64,000 bases of DNA from Fallopia convolvulus (GCA_964016875.1 OZ024729.1:21224494-21288493); one strand, 5' to 3'; positions 46,732-57,790 are shown, counted from the first letter of the stretch. Notes: generated from the sequence alone by a model not told the origin. Made by a program: numbers and translations.

Positions 46732-48075
46732 TGATGTCCACCTTTTTAGTCGTGTTTTTAGGGTATGTTTTTAGTGTGTTTGAGTCTTTTTCTTTAGTTT
46801 TGTGTTTTGTTTTGAGTCGTTTGTGTAGGTTTTCGTATTTCCTTAAGATATGGAGTCTACATAAGCTTTGGTGGTGTTTTGTAGGTTTTTAGAAGCTATT
46901 TGGAGCATTTTTGAAGAAAAGAACAAAGCCGGTGAAAGATAGCACTCAAGAATGAAGTGAAGATGAAGATTAAGAGCTCAAGTAAAGTCATTGAAGATCA
47001 AGTTTGAGCTTATAAAGTGATAGAGAATTTTTTTACAAGAACATAGGAAAAAGAATTGAGTCAAACGGAGTTGTAACGAATCCTCTACGCAAGTTTTACT
47101 CAAGGCTGTTCAAAGTGCTGAACAGGGTCGTTAACGACCCTGTCAAGGTCGTTAACGAGGTACCGCGAGGAGCAGCGTGTCAGAGTCGGTGCTATTAATG
47201 GGCTTTTATCCTATTTCCTTTTATGTTATTAGATAGATAGAAGGGATATATTTTATTAGAAGATATTATTTCCTTATAGTTAGATTTAAGATAGATTTAT
47301 TTCCTTAAAGATAGATTTAAGATAGAATAGTTTCTCTATAAATACACTTGTCTCCTCTTTAGTTTTCTAATCATTCAAGTTAGAGGAGGAGGAAGGGATG
47401 AACGAAGAGAGGAGGACGAAGAGAGGGGGACGAGTAGGGAATTGTGGAGAAGAACTATCGTTTGGATTCAAAGTTGTAAGCTTTCCCTTTTATTTAATAT
47501 AGTTGTTTGCTTTTAATTATGATTTGTGAGTAGTCCTTCTCTCTAAGGTTGGGGTTAAACCCAACAATGGTTATGCATGCTTGTTTATGATCATGTTTTG
47601 ATTGTTTTTATTGCATGATTCTATTCTCTTGTTCTTAATCCTTGAGACGAAAGTTGATAGGAATTTCTCATTCATAGTTGAAGCGAAAGCAGACACCTTG
47701 AATCAGAATAGTCGATTAGGGTTTTGAAGCGAAAGTGGATCAATCCTAGTTGAAGTAGAAGAGATAGATAGTAAGTTTATTGATAGGACGAAAGTTGATT
47801 GATTTACTTGCTTTGGTTGACAAAAGTTGACACCTTTATGTGATAAAAGCATGATCTTTATGTTTCATAGCGTTTGGCATGCATAATTGTTGTTGTGGTG
47901 ATACCTTTACCTTAGAATTCCTCTTTCCTTGCTAAAAACCCTTATTTTGTTGATTGCTTGCTTTCCAAGTAACAAAACTTAGCACTGACTTTCTCCCTGT
48001 GGACGAACCTGACTCCCCTGTACTCAGCGGGGTCTTGATTATAAATTTATTTGTTGTCAAGAAACCCTTTCAACA
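46732..48075 (+). repeat. 3' LTR of Athila-like element
   Basis: 1344 bp, same length as the 5' LTR, about 14 differences. Palindrome module at 47128/47149. Followed by duplicated ACACC. Confidence 0.95.
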
Positions 48076-48869
48076 ACACCCAATCATGAAGGAGTTCAGA
48101 TCTCTTTTCAAATTCTTGAAATCAATTATAGTTGCACCAATTTTTGCATATGAACCAACAAATTCCTTGTAGACCTTGTATGACTTGCTTGTACCAACGT
48201 TTGCTCGGATGCAATTCATGATGAAATCTTCATGGATGGAGGTCAGTTTCCTATTACTCTTTGCAAAGTGTTTTTGCCTATCTTCAAACATAACATGGGT
48301 GTGACGCTCTTCAAATTTCTTAACAACATATCCATTTCTTCCAGAAAGTCTCATAGCCATTTTAGCAATGCAACCACACCTTTTGGTTACTCTTTTTCGC
48401 TTTTTCAGTTTTCCTTGTTGTCCTTCTTCTTAATCATTCTCTTAATCATCTTCTTCATCATCATCTTCATCATCTTCTTCATCATCTTCTTCTTCTTCTT
48501 CTTTAGTAGATGCAGTATGTGCAGGTTTGCCAATTGAGTCGTCGTTGTGTTGTTTTGTTTTTTTAAATCCTACCCGGTTACACATGTATTTCCAAATTGT
48601 AGTGTTAGTTCCATCAGGAGACTTTGTAATGGTGCCAGAACGTGCTTGGAAACCACATACATCTGCATATGCCTTGTAGAAATTTACTCTTTGTTCCCAA
48701 GTTCTAAACATCATCCCCTCTTTAGGTCTTAAGTTGTCATCACAAAATGGAATGTAGTAATGCGTGTTGCCAGGCGAGATCACGATCTTTAATTTCTTGT
48801 TATCTTCTATTTTTCCTTCATTATAGGGAAAAGAAACATGTAAATATGCATCAGGATCCACTACACGTA

Positions 48870-49085
48870 CAATTTGTTATTTTTATTTTTTTCAACAATA
48901 AGTAATACCAATGAACAAATGCGTGATATCTACGAACAAACGCATAATACATATGAACAAATATTCGATGAACAAATATTGGATGAAAAAATGTGCAATA
49001 TCTATGAACAAATGTGTGATACATATGAACAAATGTTAGATAAGTATGAACAAATTTGTAATATTACACATTTGTTCATACGAAT
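48870..49085 (-). repeat. ATGAACAAAT array near right end of Element II
   Basis: About ten ATGAACAAAT units with ATATC/GATA linkers, upstream of the FAR1-type gene start, mirror image of the array upstream of the Ulp1 gene. Flank 49085-49590 is the gene's 5' region with no other coding sequence. Confidence 0.85.
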
Positions 49086-49686
49086 GGTTGTCTTCCCAAA
49101 TAAATCATAGCAATCTCCCTCAAAACCATAAATTGGAGTTTCCTATTGCTAATGCGTAAACATAAACAAAATTTTGATGATAAATGTGATGAAAACCTCA
49201 AAATCGATTTGTATTAGCTTTTATCAGGGAAAAAATCGATGATTACGTGGTTCCATTAAAGGTAATCAGTCAGATCTTCGTTGTAACTTTGAAGAAATTG
49301 TAAATCTGAACAAAGCTCCTTCGAAAAGGTACATTTTTCTATGTGAAAAGAGAAAATCCAATTAAATCGAAGCTCTAAATGATGAATGTGCACTCATATA
49401 GCAAGATTAGAGTAGAAAATTAGAACATACATACCAAATCATAAATCTCCGTGTTTCAATCCAGTTTAGAAGCTTAATTTTTGCAGAGAAAAAAAGAGAT
49501 TTTGTTTTTGATTTGGAAAGAGGATAAAAAATTGCCTTTTTTTGGGGATTTGCTTGGGCGACAAGTAGCTTTTGGTAGAGGTTGAAGTACACGCGCGCTT
49601 TTTGTTTTTTTTGAATTATTTGGATGCGCGAAGCGCGTCCAAATAATTCTCAATTCGCACACACGCGGACATTCGCACCTGAACCG

Positions 49687-49700
49687 CTCTCTCTCTATCG

Positions 49701-49746
<46 letters not shown>
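49687..49746. repeat. (CT)n(TA)n microsatellite at right edge of MULE complex
   Basis: About 20 CT/GA units followed by about 10 TA units, inverted relative to 16733-16785. Confidence 0.85.
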
Positions 49747-51075
49747 CAATAGGATTAGCCTCTTCATCTCTTATAACAACTATAGCCTTGAATGTTAATT
49801 GATAATAATTCTTATAACTCCCATATCAATTAATCTCTCTTAATTAACTCCTTAAGTTAGTATGTATATATTATTTTATTTCACAAATAAACAATATTCT
49901 ATATTATTAACATCATCTAATATGTATTAATAATTTAATACCTTACTCGTTGATCTAGTCCATGAACTCTAAGTGTGTGACCTCATAGGACCCCTTTATA
50001 ATCGGCATAGGTTTAACCCGTTTAACCCCATTAATCGTAGTTGGCTTCTAGCAAAGCATTACGACTCATAAAATAAATTAGAGTCAATTATCTCCTTTAA
50101 TTTTCCTATCCAAGTTTTAGTCATTGCACGTTAAATTTAAGGACATAATTCCTTCAATCTTCCACTTGTCTTTAAATAAGTGTGCAATATAAGATACGTT
50201 TGTCTCTTAGTGCCTTATTTGACGATATGCTGACATTCATATCTAATCTCAAATGTGTTTATTGAACTCTAAGTTTGAACTGTCAATTAAACGAATGATT
50301 AAAAATAATCATCGAAGCATGGGCATGCATTTTCAGTTCTCGCTCTTCAAGTGGTCGAGACACCAATTCTATTCAATGTATCATCGTATACACGAACCAG
50401 GATGACTTCTCCAGTCTTGTATGACTATGGCTCCCAATCAACTTTTGGCCATCCCAACAAATGGCTTTATAACTTCCTTTTATGGAAAGCGTTTAATAGT
50501 TTCAAAGAAATACCAATCATCAAGAGAGATCATAGCACACTCATGTCTAAGGAACCTGCTAATCATGGTTTAACTTAAAACTCTATAATCTCTTTTGGAG
50601 AGTCTTAAGGTGGGTCGATCTTACATGTATCATCAATACACATATATGTAAGAGACTAGACATCTCCATGTCCCTATATCCCATGAAACTTGGTGCTATC
50701 AGCCAACTTACAATATAATTACTAATAATATCATCTATTTCCATTTGATGATTTCAAACTATAAACTCGCAATAATTCAAAATGCATTTCACTTTATTGG
50801 GTTTCATTAATAAAACACTTAAGGTGATCCCATTTATTAAAAATAAATTATTTGGACATATTATTTAATATCAATTAAAATAATATATAATGAGTATGAA
50901 ATATCATATATCATAAAATCATCAAGTCAAACATAAAACTAATGTCTAACACTTTCAACATAAAATATAATGCAAAGCAATCTCAAAGCTGATGAAACCC
51001 GAAATAAACCACCTAAAAATGAGGAACCAGATTATTGATTCGATGAAACAAATCCTTGTTTTTTCATTTATAACA
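49747..51075. other. AT-rich stretch, possible LTR half
   Basis: No protein family recognised; the frame at 50351-50578 has no domain. Segments such as AATTCCTTCAATCTTCCACTTG (near 50145) recall copia LTR/leader sequence, but no PBS or paired LTR was found. Confidence 0.3.
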
Positions 51076-51079
51076 GTGA

Positions 51080-51181
51080 CATGAGATTACAATTGTTGGA
51101 TTGCCCGAGATCTCCTTTTTGAGATTCGAGGTCTCTATCTAATGAGGTTCGAGACCTCTTCGATTACAACGAGATTATAGT
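51080..51181. repeat. Direct repeat flanking the large LTR element (left copy)
   Basis: About 100 bp ending GAGGTTCGAGACCTCTTCGATTACAACGAGATTAT-like (stretch around 51130-51178), matched in the same orientation at 62485-62588. May be remnants of an older host element into which 51235-61598 inserted. Confidence 0.6.
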
Positions 51182-51234
51182 TAAAGAACTACTTTCAGGA
51201 TCTTTTCTATTAGAGATTGAAAATAGCTATCTAT

Positions 51235-53156
51235 TGTTGATTTTAGGGGTATAAGGAATGGCATTTTGCAAACTCAAGTTGAAGTAAAAGTCGACCCTTG
51301 TAGATCCAAAGGATAATCAAGGCGGTTTGAGTAGACCCCGAAGGTTAATCTCATGAGTAGACCCCGAAGGGTAGTCTCGTTTGGGTGTAGACCATAAAGG
51401 TAATCACCATCGACTAATTAAAACAGTTTATAAAGTTGTCTTGGATAATGGCAACGAGTCACTCAAATATATCGAGTTTTCCTTCAACGAATATTGCCCC
51501 TATTCCATGCCAAGGGATTCCGCAATATTGTTGTGAGATAAAACGTTCAAACGACGACAATAGAAACGTTGGCAAGACGATTCTATCAAGAACAAAACGT
51601 ACCTTGTTCGAGCCCCATGATTCCTCTTCTTCCTTCACATGGACGAAGTCATCTTGCCATGGATCTTGTGCTTCTTCCTTCACTCGGACGAAACCATCCA
51701 ACCATGAATCTTGAGGTTCCTCCTTCACTTGCACACGTGAAAGACGCTCCATGATATCACACGAATGTGTTTGATTTTCTTGTGAAAACACTCGCTCACA
51801 CAAACCCTAGTCTTCACCGACTACTAGTGTGTAATGGCACCGATTTTGTGTTTTGCTATCTCCTCTCCATGGGCACCAATCACCCTTTAAATAGGTGTTA
51901 AGGGACTGTCCAAAAGTCGGTTATGAGAGGTTACAAATCGGTTGGGAAGTTGAGAGAAAATAGGAGAAAAACTAGGAAGTTAATTGGTAGTTTAATAACC
52001 AACTTCATCCTTATCCAAACTCTCTCTCCTTTTCATCTTTTTTAGGCGTCCAACTCAGCCCAAAAGGAGTCCAATGAGCCGTCCAAATCCGGCCCAAAAA
52101 GGCCCATGGAATTGGTCCAAAACTCCCTTAGAAAAGCCCAATCCAAAGCCCACAAGCAAAGCCCAAAATGCCAAACTATGTGGCCCATTCTCTAGCCCAC
52201 ATGTGCGGCCCATCAAGCCCAAAGCCATGCCGCATGGGCTGGCCCACCATGGCCCATGGAAAGCTAGCATAGCTAGGTACCTAGCTAGGTCACTTACCTA
52301 GTGTAGCTGGCTCTTAGCTAGTTGAGCTTGCATCCTGCTAGTTGAGCTGGCTTGAGCTGAGTTCCAGCTCATTGAGCTGACTTACAAGCTATTTGAGCTA
52401 ACCTTAGCAAGTTTGAGCTCCCTTGAGCTAAACCCTAGCTACATAAGCTTCATAAGAATCTAGTTCTTTGAGTCAAGAGCTTAGTTAAGCTTCTAGATCT
52501 AACTTTAAACTAGTTTGAAGCTTCAATACTCCTTTCTAGCATTCATTACTATGTGCCAAGCTATTCCCATGCTTTGGTATTTGTATAACACAATCACCAA
52601 GCTTAGAGAAGCTTCCAAACATTCATTTAAACTTGCACAAAGCTATAAGACACTCTTTACTTTGTTCAAAACCAAAACCTAGCTCAATGCATGTACTCGG
52701 CGCCTTGTGCCTAATCCCTAGGCGTGCCACAAGCATCATGCCCTTGCTCCAAATAGCCACACATACTTGATCATGCCATCGTCAAGGCGTAGGCGCGCCC
52801 TAGCATCCCGCACACTCGTGTCACCACCCTTGCATCGTGCAAGAGCACACACCATGCATCGGCGCGCCTTACCGTGCGCCGTTGCTTGTGCCGCTTTCCA
52901 TGCGTCTGTGTGCCTAGTCCGAGCGTTCGCTTATGCCGCGCCTTTGCCAACAAGGCGCGCCCTTGGCCATGCGTCGTTGCATACGAGATTCCGTGCCTCA
53001 ATATCGGTGTGCATCTATTGGATTTTCCTTTTCTATGACCACTTTACTTCTGTTATCATATCATGGCATGTCACATAGTCAATCTTCTCAATCGACATTC
53101 CTTTGTGACTTCTTTTCCTCAACATGCATACAATGGGATTGATGACTTTTCACAAA
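51235..53156 (-). repeat. Left terminal repeat of the large element
   Basis: Long similarity to 59708-61590 with small indels. Contains AGCT-rich repeats (52260-52440), an 11-codon-like GGCGCGCC-rich part (52780-52990) and GGCCCA-rich sequence. Open frames inside (51459-51803, 52055-52301, 52767-53078) are shared by both repeats and look incidental. Confidence 0.8.
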
Positions 53157-56100
53157 GTCAATCTTCTCAATCGAAATTCCTTCCTCCCCCATTTGAGCAA
53201 TGTCATCAAGACTCGAAAATTTTCCAAACTCTATATCATAGAAGTAAATATCCCATGGATTTGAATTTACAACTTGAAGCTATCGACATTGTACACTAAA
53301 GAATCGTGGTTTTCTAAGAATTGAACCACTCAACTTGTCTAAGTACATCAAGCAATAGTACGACATGAGTTAACCTAACGTTTATTCTTTAAACTTGACG
53401 CTTTTCTTTTACGTCCCATATCCGTTTCACATATGCTTTTAGGCAAGTAGCCCTAGAACTCCCTTGGAAGAAGCCTTATACTTCCACATATGCTTAGTTG
53501 AAACTTCTAACGTGCTCCTACCAAGGCACTTTCCAAAGTTTCAAAACTTCCCCTTTTTATGTAGGCTAGAGCATCTCCTTTGATGGGCATTTTATGCTCT
53601 CCAGCCATATGTCCTTGGCCTACCACATTGAATTCAACCCTTACTTTTGATAAGGGGGAATTGGGCGTCCAAGTGATAGATTGATCACTAGGATTTTAAC
53701 CCATCCCTCAAATTGAATTTTAACACAAATCCTTATGCTAATCTTCTCGGTAGAGAAATCAACAACTTTATTGCATTTATCAAAACTCAACTCAGTTGAC
53801 TCTAAGTGTGAATTATTTCTCAAAATAATATCCCTTCACACCTAAATGTCAAATTCCGACTCCAAAGTCGAATTCAGCAAGATTGCCTCTTGAGACTTCT
53901 CAAGAATGTGCACCCATCACCCAAATAGGAATTCATGAACAATCGTGGACTAAAGGTCTTCCATAATTAGGTGATCCAACCTGCATTTTCACCTTTCCTA
54001 CATATAGGAAAGCATTTCAACACATCCAATGCCTTAAGCATTTAAACATCATACCTTTGACGATGACCATGTCAAAGTATCAACACCCTATCACTTGAAA
54101 GTCCTCAAGTCATGACACACATACTCTAGAACCGTGTATCCTTTAACCATAGGTGTCTCAAACATGTGTAAAATCATGGAATCTACATTCCATTTCCAAT
54201 GTATTATTAATCCAAATGAAGATTTAAAAAATCTAATTCACCTTCATCTTTTCACATTGGAATCTTCATAATTTCATCAATGAAGAACTTCATAGACAAG
54301 ACTATGTATATCTTATCCATTTCATTTGGTTTCTAACAAATCAACCATGTCATTTCCATATAGACTTATTAAACACTCCTTAACCAGAGTTATTAACTTA
54401 CTATATTCTTTCATGCTATAAGCATATACATAGAGTCTTTAGGAAGACTTCCCAAATAACATTCTTTTCCTTTTGGCCATTTTAACATAAAGTTTTTCAC
54501 TTCATGTACCACTTTCATCCTAAACACCAATTCATTGGGAGTTCTATAGGATCATCATCCATATAATTAACAATATGAGATGATTCAATTCTTCATTTTC
54601 CTAGAAATCTTTTATCAAAGAAACTTGAAGAACTATACTCACAAGACATTCATCTTATCATAAGTGTTCACTGCACATGTTAAGATATGTCTTTCTCAAA
54701 ACATGCCATTATACTTGTCTTAGTCATTTCAATGGTCCACTTAACCATATAACTAATATAACAAAGTTATCAATATTAAACCTTCATGGCGCATTGACAC
54801 TTTCCTTTTCTTTCCTTGGATCCGATGATGGACCAACTTCCTCATAGGTCTCTTCTAGACCATCATCACTTGTAAAATTGAAAGCTTTTATAATCAGCCT
54901 TTCAAAATTTCTCAAACAAGCTTTTCCAATCCAACCTAATGGCATACAACATGAGCCACCCCAAGAACCTTATGAGGTATGTGATATTCCAAGTGTTTAA
55001 ACTCAATCACAATGCTTTAACATCTCCATTTAAATTAGGAAACATCTCATGACTTAAGTATGACTCCATTTGACAAAACAATCAAACCCAAGTGCCTCTT
55101 GTAGGCGCGCCCTCAAACCACCAAAATGCAATGACGCAAGCGCCGAGCACCAACCATGGAGGAGGCTTGGTCATGTCCAGCATTGGCGCGCCATGAATTA
55201 CGCGTCACCTTGCCTCGAGACTCGCCAAGAAGTGAAGCCGCCGAGTGCCACACGCCCAAAGGGACGACGCAACAAAACAGCAAGAGCGCTCCTTTGCCTT
55301 GTCGCAAACCCACCTATACCAAGCACCGAACAATTAGTCCCGGTGCGCCAAGGCACATTCAAAACCGTGGGTATGTCAAAACCTCGGTCTTGCGCACTCT
55401 TGACTCGACCCTTGTGCGGCTACTCTGGGCGTCTAGCACCTAGCACCAAGGGGGTCGATGCATCGGCCTGTCACGGGTGTGCTTGTGGTGCGCCGTAGGT
55501 GTCACGACCACTAGCGCAGAGAGCCACGGAGAACTGTACCGAGGCTCGGTACTCCACTGCGCGCCTACGCCCAAAACAAGGGAGTGTCTTGGTTTATTCC
55601 AAGACTTAACCTGCGCCGGTGTCCATATCATGGCAATTCTTTTGACATTAATTCAAGACATATTTCATGTCGACATTTAAACAAGCCAACAACAATCCAT
55701 ACTTCATTTAATTTCAAGTCATTATCTTTTGAGGACATAAGCGCATGACAAGACCGGTCAAACCATGACCGACTCTAGTCGTGCCAAAAGGCCGAAGCCT
55801 ATGCACTCGACACTTTTCTTCCTTGTCAAACTTTTGTTCGACAAAGCCATAAGAGTTATAACTCTCATGAATTCATTGCTCAATATAAGTATGCAAGAAA
55901 TCTTAATTTAAACCAACAAGGCTATCACATTTCCTTTTCCATAAGAAACATGGTTTTCATGAAATCAAATAAGTGATCTTCCACACATATCTTATCAAAG
56001 AGACTCTTATCATCTCCTTTTTATGTATTATTTAGTGTATCCATGGCCAACATATGTCAACCCTCTCACGTGGGGGTGGGGGGGGGGGGAATCCAATAGA

Positions 56101-56231
56101 CCCTTACATCAGTAGACCCGAAGGTAGTCTAATTACTCTAGTAGACCCGAAGGTAGTCTAGAGCATGAGTCGTTCCAATCAAAGAATGATCAACTCAAGG
56201 GTAATCTGTTTAGGATCATCCAAAAGAGAAT
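53157..56231. other. Interior of large element, no gene recognised
   Basis: Three kilobases without a recognisable domain. The longest frame (55070-55498) is Arg/Ala/Pro-rich in GC-rich DNA resembling the GGCGCGCC part of the terminal repeats. A G-run (GGGGGTGGGGGGGGGGGAA) lies at about 56074. AGTAGACCCGAAGGTAGTCT occurs twice (56112, 56142). Confidence 0.4.
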
Positions 56232-56778
56232 TGATGCAACCCTCGAATGGAAAGGGGCGGATCTAGGCTCGAAATGCCCGGATCTTCTCCGACAATAGTA
56301 ACCGGATAAATACGAGACCACAAAGTGGACTCGCGGACCTCTAATGCTCGTTGGAACGAGGGTGGGGCGAGGTAAAGGAATAGAGCGTCGGTCCACGTAT
56401 GAACTCGACAACGGAACCGGGGTGATGTTGGGCCAAATAAGGAGGAAACTCGACTCTACTTTAACTTGGCTTAATCTTGACGTAAATATTACAAGGGGGC
56501 GTGGCTCCTTTATATAGAGGAGGCCACACAAAACCCTAGAAGCTAGTTGGGAGTGGACTAGGGTTAGCAACATGCTAGGCCCAACATCCAAGCCCAAAAT
56601 ACTATTAATAGTAAATACTAAAAATAGAAAGTTGCAATCTAACCCTAATGGCCTAATGGGCCTTATGATAGCTTAATGGGCCTGCCTCTTAAGCATAAGA
56701 GAACACACACCCAAAATAGTAAAGATGGAATGTAAATGACGGAAATAGAAATAATAATATAAATAATACATAAATAGA

Positions 56779-57790
56779 CTAAGTCCTAATCCAAGGGGGT
56801 CTCCAAGGTCTAGGACGTCTCGGGTCCGTAGGAGTTGGATCCGAGCTAGGGCAGAGTCGCATCATTCTCCCCCGCTTAGCTTCGAAGCGTCCTCGCTTCG
56901 ACGTGGGTCGGACAAGGGAAGAAGGCGATGATCTCAGCAAAGCCTTGCCATCGACATGTGTAGTCTCGAATAAGTATGGTGTCGACATAGGGGCAGGCTC
57001 GAGCTTGGGCTCGGTTTCAGCGTCGGACTCTAAGGAGGGCGCCGGTGTAGGTAAAGGCTCGACGAGCTGGGGCGGGTCCTTAGGTTTCGGCGCAGGAAGG
57101 ATCGAATCCTCGGTAAGGACTGGCGCGTTCGGCACCGGCTTGGGGCTGTCAAGGGCCTCGGTAAGGACGAGCACACTCGGTACCGTCTCGGGGTTGTCAA
57201 GGGCCTCGGTAACGAAGAGGGATGCCTCGGTACTGACGGTGCTGGGCATGGGTGCCGACGGTGCTGGGCTCGAGTCGTGTGTTGGCATGTGGGGTGCCGG
57301 CCACGGTTGAGACTCTCCGTTGGCCTCGGCGAGAAGGCGCTCGTGCTTTGCGACCCTTTGCTCCGCGAGTATGGCGTAGTGCATGCGCCGTTGGTGCTCG
57401 GAGAGCGTCGGTGGTGTGGCGCGGGAGTCCATATGGTGGACTCGAGCGCGGACCGAGGGAGACCTTGGGGCCTCCGGGGTGCGGTCTCGGGTACGAGGGC
57501 GCCGAGGTGGCGGACTCCAATCCCGCTCTTCGTATCGGGGACGCGGGCGCCGAGGTGGCGGACTCCAATCCCGTTCAACGTATGAGCGACGTCGGGGTCT
57601 TGGAGTTTCGCCATAATAGCGGGCCCGATTCTCCGGGAGTCGATATGGTGTGATCCAATCCGGGTCGTCCCTCGGAAGTGGCTTATATGGACGAGTGTTG
57701 ACTCGTCGATGCGGCCGATCCCAAGAATCCGAATCGTCCCATATTACCGAGCAAGTCCAAGACGTGGCTCCGGCTCTCGGTTTTTTTTTT
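56779..57790 (-). CDS. Arg/Pro-rich ORF of the small LTR element
   Basis: Open from about 57790 to the stop at 56779. The first ATG in this frame is at 57432 (MDSRATPPTL), but similar-quality coding sequence continues upstream without ATG, so translation may begin on another exon. Upstream part: RS-like repeats with two copies of RDWSPPPRRPR (17-residue tandem unit, 57495-57585). Then a short coiled coil (AEQRVAKHERLLAEANG), a Pro/Glu/Thr-rich stretch with three EALDSPKPVP-type repeats, and a basic C-terminus (RGRFEAKRGRM). No zinc knuckle. It may be a gag-like RNA-binding protein; I do not recognise a family. The stop lies inside the left LTR. Confidence 0.5.
56865..56880 (-). promoter_or_regulatory. 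Polypurine tract of small LTR element
   Basis: Minus strand AAGCGGGGGAGAA directly before the TGATGC LTR start. Confidence 0.9.

Larger units (their letters stand above)
34505..47158. promoter_or_regulatory. Paired 10 bp palindromes, two-turn spacing (dispersed)
   Basis: Twelve modules of two TCGNTANCGA-like palindromes. Start pairs: 34505/34526, 35524/35545, 35614/35635, 35709/35731, 36479/36500, 43579/43607, 44339/44360, 44423/44443, 44526/44547, 45085/45105, 46010/46030, 47128/47149. Spacing is 20-22 bp except 28 in the sixth, which has an expanded C run. Many have CCCT after the first core and AGGG before the second. Two more lie in the related LTR (1489/1510, 2515/2537). Function unknown. 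Confidence 0.85.
34109..48075 (+). mobile_element. Athila-like LTR retrotransposon, non-autonomous, 14 kb
   Basis: LTRs at 34109-35452 and 46732-48075 (1344 bp each) begin TGATGTCCACC and end CCCTTTCAACA. ACACC flanks both sides (34104-34108, 48076-48080). I count about 14 mismatches by eye, roughly 1 percent, so it is young. Primer site, gag remnant, protease and 3' polypurine tract are present; the Gag capsid core, reverse transcriptase, RNase H and integrase are absent. A second gypsy element (36517-43518) sits in its gag/protease region. Without that the element is about 7.0 kb. It must have used proteins of a relative, such as the one at 1-2829. Confidence 0.95.
32283..48861 (-). pseudogene. 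FAR1-type MULE transposase, split by Athila-like element
   Basis: Starts at MDPDAYLHV (48861). A FAR1 DNA-binding domain follows: FRTWEQRVNFYKAYADVCGF, then Cys residues in YMCNRVGF and KRCGC and the HTH pair in ERHTHVMF. The frame runs to 48081, where the Athila-like element begins. It resumes in the same frame at 34108 once one copy of the duplicated ACACC is dropped. An intron (33687-33918, GTATGA...TTCAG) precedes the DDE core: Asp in VVSADATYKS (before the intron), TDQDPAIRVA, and Glu in TSRSESQNFF. A SWIM finger, CSCNKF...GIPCCHM, and a C-terminal CAKC...H...C knuckle follow. Two TAA codons in the acidic stretch near 48445 and a frameshift near 32540-32560 add to the insertion, so it is dead. 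FAR1/FHY3 transcription factors derive from this family. Confidence 0.88.
24936..49726. mobile_element. Element II: FAR1/Ulp1 MULE, interrupted by retroelements
   Basis: Left end (TGCGAACGCCCGCGTGGGTGC and GAAATGAGAA) is inverted relative to the right end near 49690-49645 (TGCGAATGTCCGCGTGTGTG and GAATTGAGAA). Inside are a Ulp1-type protease gene reading rightward and a FAR1-type transposase reading leftward, convergent as in many two-gene MULEs. Removing the Athila-like insertion (34109-48080) and the 1 kb insertion at 29026 leaves about 9.8 kb. TTTGTTCAT arrays occur in leaders, introns and sub-terminal DNA. CACGCGC motifs lie at 25065, 25089 and 49590. Both genes are broken, so it is no longer autonomous. 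Confidence 0.75.

Noticed and set aside
51459..51803. 114-residue minus ORF with repeated VKEE(P/A)QD
   Set aside because: Present in a terminal repeat whose second copy (59950-60270) has changes that break it; short repeated acidic units, no family.
55070..55498. 142-residue ORF
   Set aside because: GC-rich Arg/Ala/Pro composition like the neighbouring repeat, no recognisable domain, no upstream signals.
57030..57653. GC-rich overlapping ORFs on both strands
   Set aside because: Only the frame 56779-57790 shows repeated peptide units and a coherent composition; the others are shadows.
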